This document shows, one piece after another, positions 22,176-35,774 of a stretch of DNA of 64,000 nucleotides (positions within the stretch are counted from its first letter, which is position 1; every line of letters starts with the position of its first letter). The translations under genes and the position numbers were made by a program. The notes under the pieces were generated by a model. It searched no databases. It had not been told where the DNA came from and was given only the letters and a program-made list of their open reading frames with translations. Source of the DNA: Cryoendolithus antarcticus (lineage: Eukaryota > Ascomycota > Dothideomycetes > Cladosporiales > Cladosporiaceae); NCBI GenBank assembly GCA_002077065.1, contig NAJO01000034.1, positions 248,001 through 312,000 of the forward strand, given 5' to 3'.

Positions 22176-23891
22176 CTATCTAGTAGCGACCACCTGCTTA
22201 GCGCTCAGCATGGGATCACCGCTCTCATCCAGACCAGGCGTGATCAACCGATCTCGTAGCGCGTCCAAACCTTTCCTGCCTTCACCCAGACTGTCCAGCT
22301 CCTCTAAACCAGTGAATCCTTCTTCGACCACCCATTTCTGCGGTGCCTTCTCAAGTACCTCACAGGCAAGCCCGACTACCAGCAGCCCAGGAGGTCGACT
22401 CCCTTCCTCCTCTACAGCAGCAGTGACGTGCTCGAGCGTCGAGCGGATTACCCGCTGGTCAGGGCAGGAAGCGCGTTCGATCACTGCGCAGGGTGTTGAC
22501 ACAGGCCATGGTGCGATCTTGTGCTCCAGTAGGCTATCTCGAAGAGCTGTGAGCCTGTGCAGCGCCATGAGGAACACGACCGTCTGATTGGGCAGATAAT
22601 CGGGTGGACTCGGCGCAGCGCCCTTCCGTCCTGTGCCAGTGCAGATGAGTACCTGATCGCTGACTGCTCGATGTGTAACAGGTATGCGTGCGAAGAGCGG
22701 TGCGCTGAGTGAGCTCGTGATACCTGGCAGTACTGTGGCGATATAGCCGTGCTTCCTGAAGAAGTCGAATTCTTCTGCTCCGCGCCCGTAGAGATATGGA
22801 TCGCCTTGCTTGAGTCGCAGCACGGTCTTGCCTGCTTTCACTGCTTGCAGTCCGAGCTGCAAGAACTCCTCCTGTGCTTGCTCAGCGTTGCCAGGGAACT
22901 TCTTGGCGATCTCGACTGGTGTTCTTCGTGGGATGAGTTCGAGTACACCTGCAGGCACTAGCTTGTCTGCAAGTATGATGTCTGCGCTTCGGATGGCCTT
23001 GAGTGTGGCTGTAGTGAGCAGATCAGGGTGTCCTGGTCCTGATCCGGCCAGGATGATGTGACCTTTCTGCGCTCGAGCGTCAAGGGTCGCAGGATTGATG
23101 AGATGTCCGTCTTGTCCTGTGCTCGGTCCCTGTGTGTATGTCGCAAAGAGTTGCTCAACGTCTGCGTCCGTGATCGCTGCCAGTCTCTTCAATGGCCAGT
23201 ATTCGCACACTTGTGCTAGCCATCTCATTCGCCTGGCTTTTGCAGCCTCGAGGTCTGTGGGCGTGACAAGCTTGTTGAACTGCGCTGTCTGCCCAGCTCC
23301 CTCATCCTCCGCATCGTGATCCGGCGACAGGTCTGCAGCGTGGTCTTCCTCCCAGATGCGCCTCCTGACTGTGCCCAGGCGGTCGACAGCCGAGCCCAGC
23401 TCGGATGGTATCGATGCGGCAATATCTCGCCGAATGCGTGAGGCCAGCTTACAACCCTTGCCCGAGGTGGTGACGCCGATCTGCAGTGGACCGGAAGTGT
23501 GCGTAGACAGCAATGTGAACGTGCACAGACTTGGTGCATCTGCCACATTTACCGCTATTCGTAATCTCCTGCACAACGTCGAGATGTTTGTGGCCTGAGC
23601 AGATTTGCCTCCAGAAGTGACAAACACAGCGTCGACGACCCCATCTACTTCTGCACGGCCGAGTGTCTTGACGTCGTCGTCTTCGAACGATCTCCGGACC
23701 CAATGCAGTTTGTGCTCTTCCACCTTCTTCGCAAGCGTGTAATGTATGTTGTCGTTATCCGGAGCGATGAGTATGGGCACTGCCCCAACTTCCAGCGACT
23801 TGCTGCATCTGGCGCCAGCGAGGGTGCCAGATCCAATGATGAGATGTACATGGGAGGTGGAGTCAACCGCAGTCAAGAGCGCAGGCGGCAT
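22176..23891 (-). CDS. met1: siroheme synthase (Met8-like / uroporphyrinogen-III methyltransferase fusion)
   Basis: One exon, 571 codons from the ATG at 23891 (MPPALLTAVDS); an upstream in-frame Met would add eight residues. The N-terminal third is the NAD-dependent precorrin-2 dehydrogenase/chelatase part (LIIGSGTLAGARCSKSLE, DAVFVTSGGKSAQ, RLRIAVNVADAPSLCTF, IGVTTSGKGCKLASRIRR). The C-terminal half is the SAM uroporphyrinogen-III methyltransferase: ILAGSGPGHPDLLTTATLKA, DIILADKLVP, RLKQGDPYLYGRGAEEFDF, VLPGITSSLSAP and PVTHRAVSDQV. The product makes siroheme, the cofactor of assimilatory sulfite (and nitrite) reductase. In budding yeast the two activities are on separate proteins, Met8 and Met1. 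ATP sulfurylase and PAPS reductase lie 10-15 kb away. Confidence 0.93.
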   Translation of the reverse strand: MPPALLTAVDSTSHVHLIIGSGTLAGARCSKSLEVGAVPILIAPDNDNIHYTLAKKVEEHKLHWVRRSFEDDDVKTLGRAEVDGVVDAVFVTSGGKSAQATNISTLCRRLRIAVNVADAPSLCTFTLLSTHTSGPLQIGVTTSGKGCKLASRIRRDIAASIPSELGSAVDRLGTVRRRIWEEDHAADLSPDHDAEDEGAGQTAQFNKLVTPTDLEAAKARRMRWLAQVCEYWPLKRLAAITDADVEQLFATYTQGPSTGQDGHLINPATLDARAQKGHIILAGSGPGHPDLLTTATLKAIRSADIILADKLVPAGVLELIPRRTPVEIAKKFPGNAEQAQEEFLQLGLQAVKAGKTVLRLKQGDPYLYGRGAEEFDFFRKHGYIATVLPGITSSLSAPLFARIPVTHRAVSDQVLICTGTGRKGAAPSPPDYLPNQTVVFLMALHRLTALRDSLLEHKIAPWPVSTPCAVIERASCPDQRVIRSTLEHVTAAVEEEGSRPPGLLVVGLACEVLEKAPQKWVVEEGFTGLEELDSLGEGRKGLDALRDRLITPGLDESGDPMLSAKQVVATR

Positions 23892-25323
23892 TGTGTGTTG
23901 AGCACTCCAGACCATGAAGGAGGCTAAAGTAGAAAGATGGACATATGAAAGATTGCTCTACTACTTATGAGTATAAGTTATTGGAATGTGCTATCTCGCC
24001 ACTATGGCATGCGAATGATTCCTTTCTCCGGTTGATAACGGAGGCGCAAAACGTCAAGTCAAAGCCGCTTTCGGCGTTTCCAGTGACCGATGAGATCTCG
24101 GCTTACCTAACGTAGATAATGCCGCGGAGAAGTCAATGGAGTGAGATCTGAACTGATGCCCTCCTTCGCAGCGTTTCGAGTGTAGCAGGATGCTGAGTCC
24201 ATGTAGTTGACATACTACTGGCGAAATCATGTTCGACGTGGCACTCGTGTTCCAATCGCATGTTGGCATACCATGCTCGCGAGCAGCAATCCGGGCCAGT
24301 CCGCGCTCGTGTATAGGGCAAATTGTTGCGGGTCTTCATTGACACAGAGACAGCAGACTGATCACTGGAAGTCGACTACAAGACGTTGGGCAGCATTGCG
24401 TCATTCATCCAGCCCAGTGTAGCGATTCCGCGACGGATCCGTTTGTTTTGCCAGTCGTCAGAGTCGCGTTGCGCATCCGAACCCGCAGCGTGTTGTCGAG
24501 AATTGGGGAGAAGACCGTAGTCGACTTGTTGGAGGGAGAGTCGGAGGCCATGAGATGCTGGGCGCGTTCATGTCGAACGCTGCGCAGTAGCAATCGCAGT
24601 CGTAGGGCCCTATAAGGTTGGTGCCTTCAAGTCGCTAGCCACTGCTGTAGTTATCCACCCAAGTTGACCTCGCTGGCAATATCCAAATGACTGCTGCAAA
24701 GTATCATGCTTGCCGGCTCACGTGCGTGATATCAGGGAAGCAGGATCACAGGTCGGATCATGGATTGTGGATCATCGTGAAATGATCGGTTGCCAGGTTG
24801 CTCGGCAGGAGCGCGGGAGGCATGCAGCTTCCATCAACAATGACGTCGCCGGGCAAGTGCGATTCACAAACCTCTCACCAAGCCAAGCACTGCTGACAAC
24901 GGTCTGAAATGGCCCGACGACCAGGGCAGCACCGAGGAAGAGCAGGCCATAGAGACCGTACCGGTCCGGGACATCATAGCATCACCTGGGCGTCCGCGGA
25001 GACAAAGCGACACAATTGGCTTTTCTGTAGTCCTACGTCACGGCTCACACCATAATACCGCGGCGCAAGCTTTCGAGACCCAAACCCAGTCAAAGCGCGG
25101 CCAACGTCACTCCCGGCAGCTCCTCAAATGATCTCCCATCCGCATCCATCTATCCTTGACTGAATCTGAAACGTGATCTGCTGTTGCGACTGGTATAGGT
25201 ATTTCGTGTGTTCCACAGGTAAGCGCGACCTACGACCACATGCACTGCAAACAGCAGAGCAGCTAACATGGCTATGCGCAGGCATCCGCTCATCCCCAGT
25301 GCTAGTAGCATCGCGCAGCAACA
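23892..25323. other. intergenic, divergent promoters
   Basis: About 1.43 kb between divergent siroheme synthase and the Sur7-type gene. It holds both promoters. GATC occurs four times within roughly 50 bp around 24743-24790. An open stretch near 24910-25130 on the plus strand lacks recognisable features. Confidence 0.4.
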
Positions 25324-26221
25324 ATGGTCGCCGTATCACGTATGTAGCGAACGATGCTCCGAGCGGCAGCAATGAGCACCACTAATACTCTCACACAGGC
25401 TCCGTCCTTGGCCTCATTGCCCTCATTGTCCTCGCCGGTGGCATAGTCCTCCAATTCCTCACCATACTGTCTGGTACATCGATCAGCACCCCACTACAAC
25501 ATGTCTACTTTCTAGAGTCGACAACAAATGGCATATCGGGTGGTGCGGGCATGGTGCGCAATCCATCGCGATGGACCTTCTTCGCGATCTGCGGTGCGGA
25601 GAACGGCAACAACGCGAACTGTGGGAATATTGTGCCAGCGTTGCCATTCGATCCTCCAAGGAACTTCGGCACCGAGAATAACGTCCCCCAGACGTTCCTC
25701 GGGACGAAGAAGTTCTACTACCTCAGCCGATTCATGTTCGCGTTCTATCTCGTCGCGCTCTTCTTCGCAGTCATCGCGTTCTTCACGAGCGTGCTGGCCA
25801 TCTGCACCCGACTTGGCGCATACTTGACTGGCCTGAACACCGCGATCGCGTTCTTCTTTCAGACGCTGACCGCAGCTCTGATGACGTGAGTCTAACTATC
25901 GAAGCTGCTCTCGCGCAACGACTGACAACTCGCAGTGCCTGGACAGTCATCGGCCGCAACAACTTCCGCGCCGCCGGCCAAGATGCCCGCCTCGGCACAT
26001 ACGCCTTCGGCTTCACCTGGGCAGCCATGGCCTGCTTCCTCATCTCCACGGTACTCTTCTGCGTCGGCGGCAGCGTCGGGAAAGACGAGAGCAAAAGCAC
26101 CAAGAGCTCGTATTTCGGTCGCAAGCGCAGCACACGGAGTCGGGGAAGCTTCATTGACAATGAGAGCCAGAGGCGTGTGAAGGACGAGTACGTGATGTCG
26201 AAGCACTCGCTGAGGAGTTGA
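25324..26221 (+). CDS. Sur7/PalI-family eisosome membrane protein
   Basis: Three exons: 25324-25339, 25399-25885 and 25936-26221, giving 262 residues. Four hydrophobic segments are visible: SVLGLIALIVLAGGIVLQFL near the N-terminus, and three more after a cysteine-containing loop (FAICG, then NANCGNIVPALPF), the signature of Sur7-type tetraspan proteins. The C-terminal tail is cytosolic, Ser/Lys/Arg-rich. Sur7 proteins mark eisosomes (MCC domains) at the plasma membrane and affect sphingolipid content and wall integrity. The next gene is a ceramidase, a possible but unproven functional neighbour. The first coding exon is only 16 bases. Confidence 0.88.
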
Positions 26222-26799
26222 GGATTTGTGCTTACATCTGGGTAGGTACGATTAAGTGTTGGTCCGAGCAACGAGACTGACTGGGAAGGGAAAACGTACG
26301 AATCTCGTATTGTAATGGGATGAGGATGTTATACACACGCAGTCATGGTTGGATACTGGAGAAGACGATACCATACGGTCGAAATTGGGTTCTGTGTTGA
26401 TAGTCAAGTAATGTCATCTTAATGTGTTCGCACAAAAGCACTCAGTGCATCTCAATCCAGCCTCCAAGACCGAGCAGCTCCCTCCGAGCTGACAGACTTG
26501 TTGAGCACTTGTTCAATACGTCTGCTCTGCATCTGCATACCCAAGGTTTGAAGGTCTAAATGGTCCTGAGAGTGCTAAGCCGATACGGAACATCTTAGTC
26601 GCTGCGCGCCGCTGTACGGGAGTGAGGCCAACTCCCAGCCTACTCGCTCCTTCCTTGACATGATTCTCCGAACGTGCCTGCCCTCCCTGTATATCGACTC
26701 GCCGGCGCCAGCTCATTGGCTCGGTAGCTATCGACACTAGTCATCGCCGCTGCTGCCTGGACCTCACTTTATCGGCAGGATTTCAACGTCCGGCGACCT
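26222..26799. other. intergenic, convergent gene ends
   Basis: About 580 bp between the stops of the Sur7-type gene and the ceramidase. Expected to hold both 3' regions; no gene seen. Confidence 0.4.
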
Positions 26800-27839
26800 T
26801 CACGGCTGTTTCACACGACCCTCGAGAGCTCCGCCACGCCAGTTGAACGGAGCTCCAGACAAGTCCACTTCATCCTGCGTTAACCTGTCGACGATCGAGA
26901 TGAAGACAAAGGCGCCAACTGCGGTGAGCACATGCCACCAGCCATGAAGCTCGAGCAGGAAGCTCCAGGGCAAACCCCATTGCCGTTTCCTAGCATTCAG
27001 AGAACCGCAGTAGATGAAGTCGAGCTGCCATAGCAGGTATCCGATTCCAAAGCAAGCTGCACGCGTCAGCATTGCGTTGAATCACGAACGGTCTACCAGC
27101 TCACCGGCTCCAAGTAATGTCAACCGCTGAAGGACCAGCTTGTCCCGAGATGCAGTGACGCGAGTCTGGATTAGCGATCTGGTCTTGAATGCAACCACTG
27201 CGATTTGCACAACGAACGCTAGGTCATGAACAGTCTGCTCGTTGTTGATGGCGTGGTATGCTGTTTCCAGCGCGAGCAGAGATGCGAGTCCGACTGCCAA
27301 GATGCGCGCGTATCCACGCCCTCGACCATAGGTCATGGCACGGTGTACTACAAGAGCAGTCGCGACTTGCATTGAGGTGTCGTCACCTGGCGAGCTATGT
27401 CAGAGCCCGTTCGGGAGAACAGAAGAAATCTTCTCTATCGCCTTGACAAACCCATTTGCGCTGGGTACTTCAGCAGACCATGGAAAAGCGCCGAACAGAC
27501 GCCAACACCTGCGAGACCGTAGTACAGGACTTGCGAAGATAGCGGCGCTCTCCGCGCGCGTGCTCTGCGAATGCCTTGGATCGCATACAGGACTGGAGCT
27601 TGTTAATGATCCACTGTCCATTGGCTTCATCGGAAGCCTGCTCACTGTATGCGATATTGGTGAGCGTGTTCACAAACTCCGCTATCCATCCTGTAATGAT
27701 GTAGTCTTCTTCGCAGAAGCTAGCACAATCTGGTCAGCAAAGTAGTAGATAGTCGAAGGCGACAACCAGCTTACTTCGCCCGGGAGGTAGGCTGACCGAA
27801 CAATGGCGCGTGTGCGTGCTGGCGGTAGGGTAAGGCCAT
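26800..27839 (-). CDS. alkaline ceramidase (Ypc1/Ydc1 family)
   Basis: Five exons: 27775-27839, 27646-27719, 27452-27592, 27105-27386 and 26800-27056, giving 272 residues. The spliced protein begins MALPYRQHAHAPLFGQPTSR and then has the family signature NFCEEDYIITGWIAEFVNTL, the metal-ligand region CSALFHGLLKYPAQMGDDTS, and near the end LLELHGWWHVLTAVGAF with the conserved His pair. Several transmembrane helices lie between. The enzyme splits ceramide or phytoceramide into a long-chain base and fatty acid, normally in the ER. All four introns are 48-65 bp with intact GT-AG ends and consistent phase. No unusual residues were seen. Confidence 0.92.
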
Positions 27840-28555
27840 TTGCAACATCATCCCTGAAGTTCACGTCTTTGCACGTGAGATAGAGAAGTAATAGAGAGTA
27901 TGCTGAAGAGATGGGAGGGAACTACTTGATATGCATACTACCGTGCCTCTAGGCTGCAGTGGCCCTGTCAGGTTCCTTGTGGGCGTAGATGCAACGTTGC
28001 GTCTCGTGCTTTCGAGCGATCGAGCATTGCCCATTGACTTCGAGTGCGATTGACCGCGAACACCTGTGCTCGAGTTGCGTTGAAGGTCAATGTCTCCATA
28101 TGGATATGTACAAGCCTTGCATTCATGCAGCGAATGGGTGACGGAATGGGAGGGCTTCTTGGCGTGCAGCTCCTCCTTGACCACCTTCTGCACTTCATAT
28201 ATCACTTTGAAACACAGCCAGCACATACATGACAGAAGCAGTTAGCAATGCCGCATCGTGCTTGCGCCGCATACGCTTGATGTTGTGACTCGAGATGATA
28301 ATCACTACGATGACCACTCCATCACTCGAGGATCTGACATCCGAATTGTCAACATACGCTGATTCATCACTGTCTGCTTCTTGTTACCATTTGTTCGCTC
28401 TCCTGTCTGCCACTGGGACTCCAGGACGACTAAGACTTGTTTACACTCGGATCACGACATGAAGGAGCTATCTCAAACCCGTTACACCACGCGTCACACG
28501 AGCTATGGCACATGATTGTAGTGTGCTGCTAGCTTCGATCCACTCCCAGGCACGC
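27840..28555. other. intergenic
   Basis: About 715 bp between the ceramidase start and the MFS transporter stop, both leftward. A minus-strand frame of 121 codons (27861-28226) has no recognisable features and lies where the ceramidase promoter should be. Confidence 0.4.
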
Positions 28556-30516
28556 TCACGCAGCGCCTGCTTGGCCAGGACTATGGTATGCGTACTTCGA
28601 GTGTTTCCGGATGGCGGCGCCCTTCATGTAAAAGAAGACTGGAATGCCGCAACCTGCCAGCGCGATAAAGGCAAGTAGCGATGTGGCCCATTGGTCTCCA
28701 AGGCGATGGTACCTATCATACGGGTCAGTCGGTTTCATAACAGCAATATCTCGGACAGTTCGTCATTGAGACTTACATTTGGATGGTGTACAGCACAGTA
28801 CACGCTCCCCATATCGATCTCAGCAGCGTCTTGGCGGCCAAGGCCGAGGCGGCAGTATGTTGGTACGAGTCAACGATGCTAATTCAGAGGTCAGTCTCCG
28901 ATCTATGAGCGGGCGAGACTAGCACGGACTAGTTCAGGAATGCATTGTACAAGATGACAAAGCCAAATCCAAGTGGCAAGCCAGCCAGCGCCGGGCCAGC
29001 CCAGCTGAGATGTGGGTACGAGGTCCAGGCAAAGACGAACATGCCAACTGGGATCAGTGGAGCACTTAGAATCATCGGGACCAAGCGTAGCTCTGGCGGC
29101 ACAGGTCCTTTGATCTTAGCGCGCATGGAAAGGTAGTGTCGATTGATCAACGGGGTGATCGAGACGCCGCCCAGCATACCAATGGCGATTGGTATGAACA
29201 TCAGACCAGTCTTGCTGTTTGACCATCTTTTGTGCTCGGTGAAGACGATGGGATAGCTATGATCATTCGTCAATACCGATTCTTGAGCGTCCTCCGAAGG
29301 GCAGGTCTCACGAAACAAAGAACATGTACAGCAGACCGTACAGTAGAGCTGCGTACAACGCGAGAAACGTCCTGCTGTGTGTCAGCTCAGTTGACTTTAG
29401 GTTCGAAGGGATTGCGCGTACACGATAGGTTCGGTGAAAAGCAGTCTCAGTGGGAGAAGTAAGGTGACCCGTAACCTCTCACCGAAAGTACGGCCGTCGA
29501 TCTCTTGCGCAGTCACATATGTTGCATCTCCCGTGGACTTCCTCAGCTTTGAGGCGCGCTTCTTCAGGATGGTGGGTGCATAAGTCTCCGGGACCAGAAA
29601 GAATAGTCCGATGAAGATCGTACCGCTGAGAATGACTTGCAGCCAGTAGAGCCAGCGCCACGAGACATTGTCGACTACAAAGCCGCCAACAACAGGACCA
29701 AGGACGGGACCTGCCACTTATCAGCTCTTTCCTACGTGGCCGCTGCGGTTAGCCACCACTCACCAAGGAAAGGCGCAACGCTGAACGCTGCCATTGGCAC
29801 GCCACGCTCTTCCGGTCGCCACATGTCTGACAACGATCCGCCGACGTTTGCAAGAGGCACACTGAAAGCAATGCCGTCGATCGCTCGACACGCTAGAAGT
29901 GTTGCGATATTCTTCGCCACTATGATGCCTAGTCAGCGCGGCACATAATAATGACCGCTGGTGTGAGCAGAGAATCCCTCACAAGCACAAGGAATGATAA
30001 AGATGACCCCGATGCCAAATGTCGCCAGGTACACAGGTCTTCGACCATATATCTCACTCAGCGGCGAGAATACAAGTGCTAGAATTACATTAGCAAAGCC
30101 TCTCGAGCATTAGTTCAGTATTGCACTGGTAACCTACGTCCAACGCCGAAACCGACCACGAACAGCGTGACTGTCAACAAAGCCACCTCTGCCGGTACTC
30201 GAAGTCCCACAGCTACCGCAGCGATGCCCGGAGTGACCACGGCAGACAGAAAGGCGGGACAGAAGCAGACTACACTGATCGAGAGTGTAACGATCCACTT
30301 CTTCCTTTTCGACCAAATCTTGGGATCAGCACTATCGTCGTTGTCGAAAGTGATCACTTTGTATTGCTTGATGCTGCCGTCCGTTTGGGCAACATCCTTG
30401 ACGGTGTGGGCGACGTCTCGAGGTAGATTGTCTCCGATGAGGTGTGACTTATGGTCCACCGGATGAGGCGTACTTCCGGCCTGATGTGCTTCTGGGAGCG
30501 TCTCTTTTTCGGTCAT
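28556..30516 (-). CDS. MFS transporter, DHA1 multidrug type
   Basis: Eight exons: 30138-30516, 29983-30078, 29764-29928, 29422-29710, 29312-29371, 28930-29256, 28777-28878 and 28556-28712, giving 524 residues. A charged N-terminal tail is followed by about 12 hydrophobic segments. Family motifs: [12 protein letters not shown] (motif A between helices 2 and 3), [15 protein letters not shown] then [13 protein letters not shown] (motif C region), and [15 protein letters not shown]. The C-terminal half has the usual [14 protein letters not shown] helix. It probably exports small hydrophobic compounds by proton antiport; the substrate is unknown. The donor after exon 6 is GTCCGT, weaker than the others. 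Neighbouring genes do not point to a metabolite cluster. Confidence 0.9.
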
Positions 30517-31424
30517 CGAACTGCAAGCGGTAGATCAGCATGAGTTCTTGGCCAAGCTGGATTGCCTGCGCTGCCATACCCAGATTCATCGGAATGGCTG
30601 CTCACAGCCATCTCTGCCTCGGCCATTGATTCCGCCGCTAGTACGAAGGCGTCACAGCCAATGTCCATGTTGACAATCAAAGAAGTACGGAAACTGGAGC
30701 TGGGATATGAGAGATGCCAGTGAGATCGAGGCCGGTTGAAGGAAGGTGAAATTTGGCCAAGTACTTATAGATGTAGGCACTTACCCCCACAAGCAGCGCG
30801 ACAGAGCATTACTGACCACTGCAAGCACTGTATCGGCGTCCAAACAGGGTAGGCATTGCGGCTTCAGACCCGACAGATTGGCGCACAGAGAACAACAGAG
30901 ATCAACAGCAAGCCGTGTTGCATCCGCATATTAGCCCCAAACTGTTGGTTTGAGAGCGCAGATACATCTCCATATACCGTTTGGCGTCGTGCTACTGTAA
31001 TACTCCATGCGTAGAAAGCACGCAGGGTAATATAACTTGCAGCTGTATCGAAGAGCTTTCCTAATTCGTCATAGCGTCGAGATACTTCTGCATCGGCAAG
31101 GCTCTTGTCACACTCCTCCATATCCTTGCCCTCTCTTCACCTTCTATAAGCAAAGTAAAGGCATGGAAACACAAAGGGAGGCAACGCTGAGGGCTGTGGC
31201 TGCCGTAGCTCTCACGTCGTAGTGAATGGTCTAACCTGCGGTCACTGGGCAGTATTGCACCTACAACAACCGCACATGAACGAGGGCTGCCTCTTCAGTA
31301 TAGGCCTCAGGAGATTGGAGTATCGATATCACGTTCTTCCAGTCCTCAATTCGCCGAGGGTACACTCCAAGGGCTGCTTTTTAGTCTATCGGGATCGGCG
31401 CACAAATACCAGTGCAGATGCCAC
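30517..31424. other. intergenic
   Basis: About 900 bp between the MFS gene start and the final codon of the asparagine synthetase relic. It should hold the MFS promoter. No supported gene. Confidence 0.4.
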
Positions 31425-33412
31425 TCAGCAGTCGTCAATCTCGTCCGCCACTCTCAAAGTCGCCTTGAAGTAACCGTCGTAGACATCTCTGAACCAGTAG
31501 CTACTACACCAGTCAGTCAAGTTGCTTTGTAATGGGCGCACATGACGTTCATCACCTTTCCAAAGTATCCGGTATTTCAATCGGCCACCGCTCAGACCTC
31601 GCATTATACTCCGCGGGCAGTACTCTCCTCTTGGCTTTCATCTGCAAGGCTTCGCTCCATAGCTCGTTGTCGAGCGGATCGAGAAGTGAGCCCATTTGCC
31701 GGTCGATTTCAACTGGAAGTTAATGGCGCCCGTACCTCTCACTAGGCGTTTGGAAGGCGCGCTGGAGCATCGCAGTTCCATCGTAAGGCAAGTGGCTCGT
31801 GTCCCAACTTGCTCGTAGCGAGTATTGAAGGTCGAGCATCTAGTATTGCTGTCAGTCTGGCAGAATCGCACTATAACGTGGATCGGAGTGGCTGACTTCA
31901 GTGTCCGCAAACGGCATGCGGCTTTCGATGCCCCATGTCATGGCAGTCTTGTGTAATTGTGCGCAATCGAGAAGCCGCAACTTCTGCACGCATGTTGTGG
32001 AACTTGTCGGCAAGTTCACATCGTTCGACGACTCGAACCTCTCGGCAAGACCATCGTACAGTCCGCCGCTTCCGAGTCCTGTCATAATCATCTTGATCCC
32101 TGTAGCCTTGATCTTGCGAGCGAGTAGAAAGAATGGCACTGCGGCCGAGACTGCCTCCCTGTCGAAGGCCTCCAGATGGTAGATCGTGTCGCACACTGCG
32201 TCTAAGCCCTCCTGCACGGTGAAATAGTATGTCATGTGCTGAGTTCCGATGTGTATTGCGACGCTTCCGATGCTCGTTGACAGTGGCGTGTCTCGAAGCT
32301 TGATCGAGAAACTTCTGACTCTGGTGTTCGGATCCTGTTTTTCATATTCTCCGACTGCAATCGACGCAACGAGACTTGATCTGATGCTGCTCGATAGTAC
32401 CAAGCCCCGTGGAGCGCCGCACACGAGGCGTGAAGCAACAGCCCGTGTAAGACGAGCACGAATGAAGCTGAAGACCTGCTCTTCCCCGATATCCAGAGAT
32501 CGTGATGGCTGTATCGAGTCGTAGTATCTCCGCCGTGGTGACCTATTTGATTGATACACGGAGCCCGCAGGGAAGACCATGACTTCTTGACACAAAGGCT
32601 CGAGAGCTTTCCGCTCTGATGCAAAGTAGACAAGGTCTGGCGTGGCGCGTGACCGTCCTTAAAATACTGATGTGATGCCGATGCGATCTCGAGCTACGAG
32701 GAGAGTATTCTTGCTGGCGTCGTACAGGATGAGGGAAAATTCGCCATTAAGCGCTTCGACCATGGCAGGACCTCGCGATTGATACTGGCCAAATGTAAGT
32801 GGAGACGTGGGAAAAGAGCGTTCGTCTTACTACCAGTTGAAGCAACCTATCAGCGTCGAGGGCTTCATCGCTGCGTTCTGCATCAGCCCTGAGTCCTATG
32901 TTGTCGAAAACTTGGCCGTCCAGGATCAGGGCGACGTCGACAGTTTGGCTGAAGATCGGTAGTGTCGTAGTTGCTGTACAATGTTAGCCCGATGAACGCC
33001 GAGAGGTGACATCCGGAGATCTGCTCACCTTGCTCTGTCAGGTCCAGTTTCTCAAGGGCCATTACTAGTGGGCTGTCAACCTCATATCATCTGAGCTGTC
33101 GTTGCGGGCACTACCGATTTTCGGACTCGAGTAGACTCCACCTTGAGCGTTCTTCTGTCAACTTCGAATCATAGTAGATACGTGGTGAAGTTACTGACTC
33201 CAGTCCGGGCCTCGATGGCGAAGACTAAGATTTTCATTGCGTTAGTTGGTGGACCTCGTACAGTTTCCTCATCCGTTACCTACAGCCTCGATGCTCTGAT
33301 CACCTGGCTACGGATTTGCCCAGCGCCCTCCTAAGTCCATACGTTAGAACAGTGATCCGGGCGTACGTGCTCACGTTTTACGTACCCCATAGCATGCAAT
33401 GATCCCGCACAT
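31425..33412 (-). pseudogene. decayed asparagine synthetase (glutamine-hydrolysing) gene
   Basis: Nine exons can be laid out with correct phase: 33386-33412, 33284-33330, 33199-33224, 33115-33141, 33029-33064, 32831-32973, 31897-32784, 31556-31839 and 31425-31503. The start is MCGIIACYG with the glutaminase Cys2, then RHRGPDWSGVYSSPKI, ARDRIGITSVF, YFASERKALEPLC, and the synthetase half (FTVQEGLDAVCDTIYHLE, AMTWGIESRMPFADTE). Two in-frame TAA codons interrupt it, at 32659-32661 (codon 144) and 31720-31722 (codon 438). The ATP pyrophosphatase loop, normally SGGLDSS, reads SSSIRSS, and the later SGEGSDE-type motif reads TGLGSGG. It cannot be an active asparagine synthetase as it stands. All introns remain spliceable, so decay is by substitutions rather than indels. 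Confidence 0.88.
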
Positions 33413-33944
33413 GATGAGCGCGACGATGCTTTCTTCCGGAGCTGCGAGGATACAAGACCCAAGGCAGGGTACACGCTTCCAAGCTCGAGGACGAGTGACT
33501 CCCATTGTAGAAATATATGCTCTCAACGTTCAGCCGCATGCCAGAGCACTTCTGCTGTTGATTGCGACATTGTCTACCCAGCTCCCGCAGCCTTGCATGA
33601 TGCACGCTACGTGGCACGCTCCCAACCTCAGCTGCTCGTCATTAGGCTGAGTGTGGCCGACTATCGCTGGGCCTGTAGCGGACAGCAACGCGATCGATTG
33701 GTGTGGAGACAAGCCGTCGGGCAGAGAGCACAGGAGCGTCCCCTTCCGAGCTGCACAGACTCCCGGGAAGTGCTCGAACTATTCGTCATCGTCGAGAGGT
33801 AACGACAAAGAAGCTGCTGCTGGACGCCATGGAGAGTGGCTGATGGCCGCCGAATGACTTTTGCATCTATCAGTACTTCTGTATACTCCCCACTGGCACT
33901 CACCTCGTCCTGCCCTTTCCCTCACCCAATCATGAGATCATCAT
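33413..33944. other. intergenic
   Basis: About 530 bp between the asparagine synthetase relic start and the met3 stop. Short frames only. Confidence 0.4.

Positions 33945-35774
<1,830 letters not shown>

Noticed and set aside
24743..24790. GATC cluster in the siroheme synthase/Sur7 promoter region as a light element
   Set aside because: The nearby genes have no photobiology link, and four GATC in about 50 bp can occur by chance; kept only as a caution for the opsin cluster.
27861..28226. 121-codon minus-strand frame before the ceramidase
   Set aside because: Low-complexity composition with no recognisable motif; it sits in the ceramidase promoter.
32631..32670. Short intron removing the first stop of the asparagine synthetase relic
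   Set aside because: The only GT-AG pair around it is about 31 bp, too short, and it would break the reading phase.
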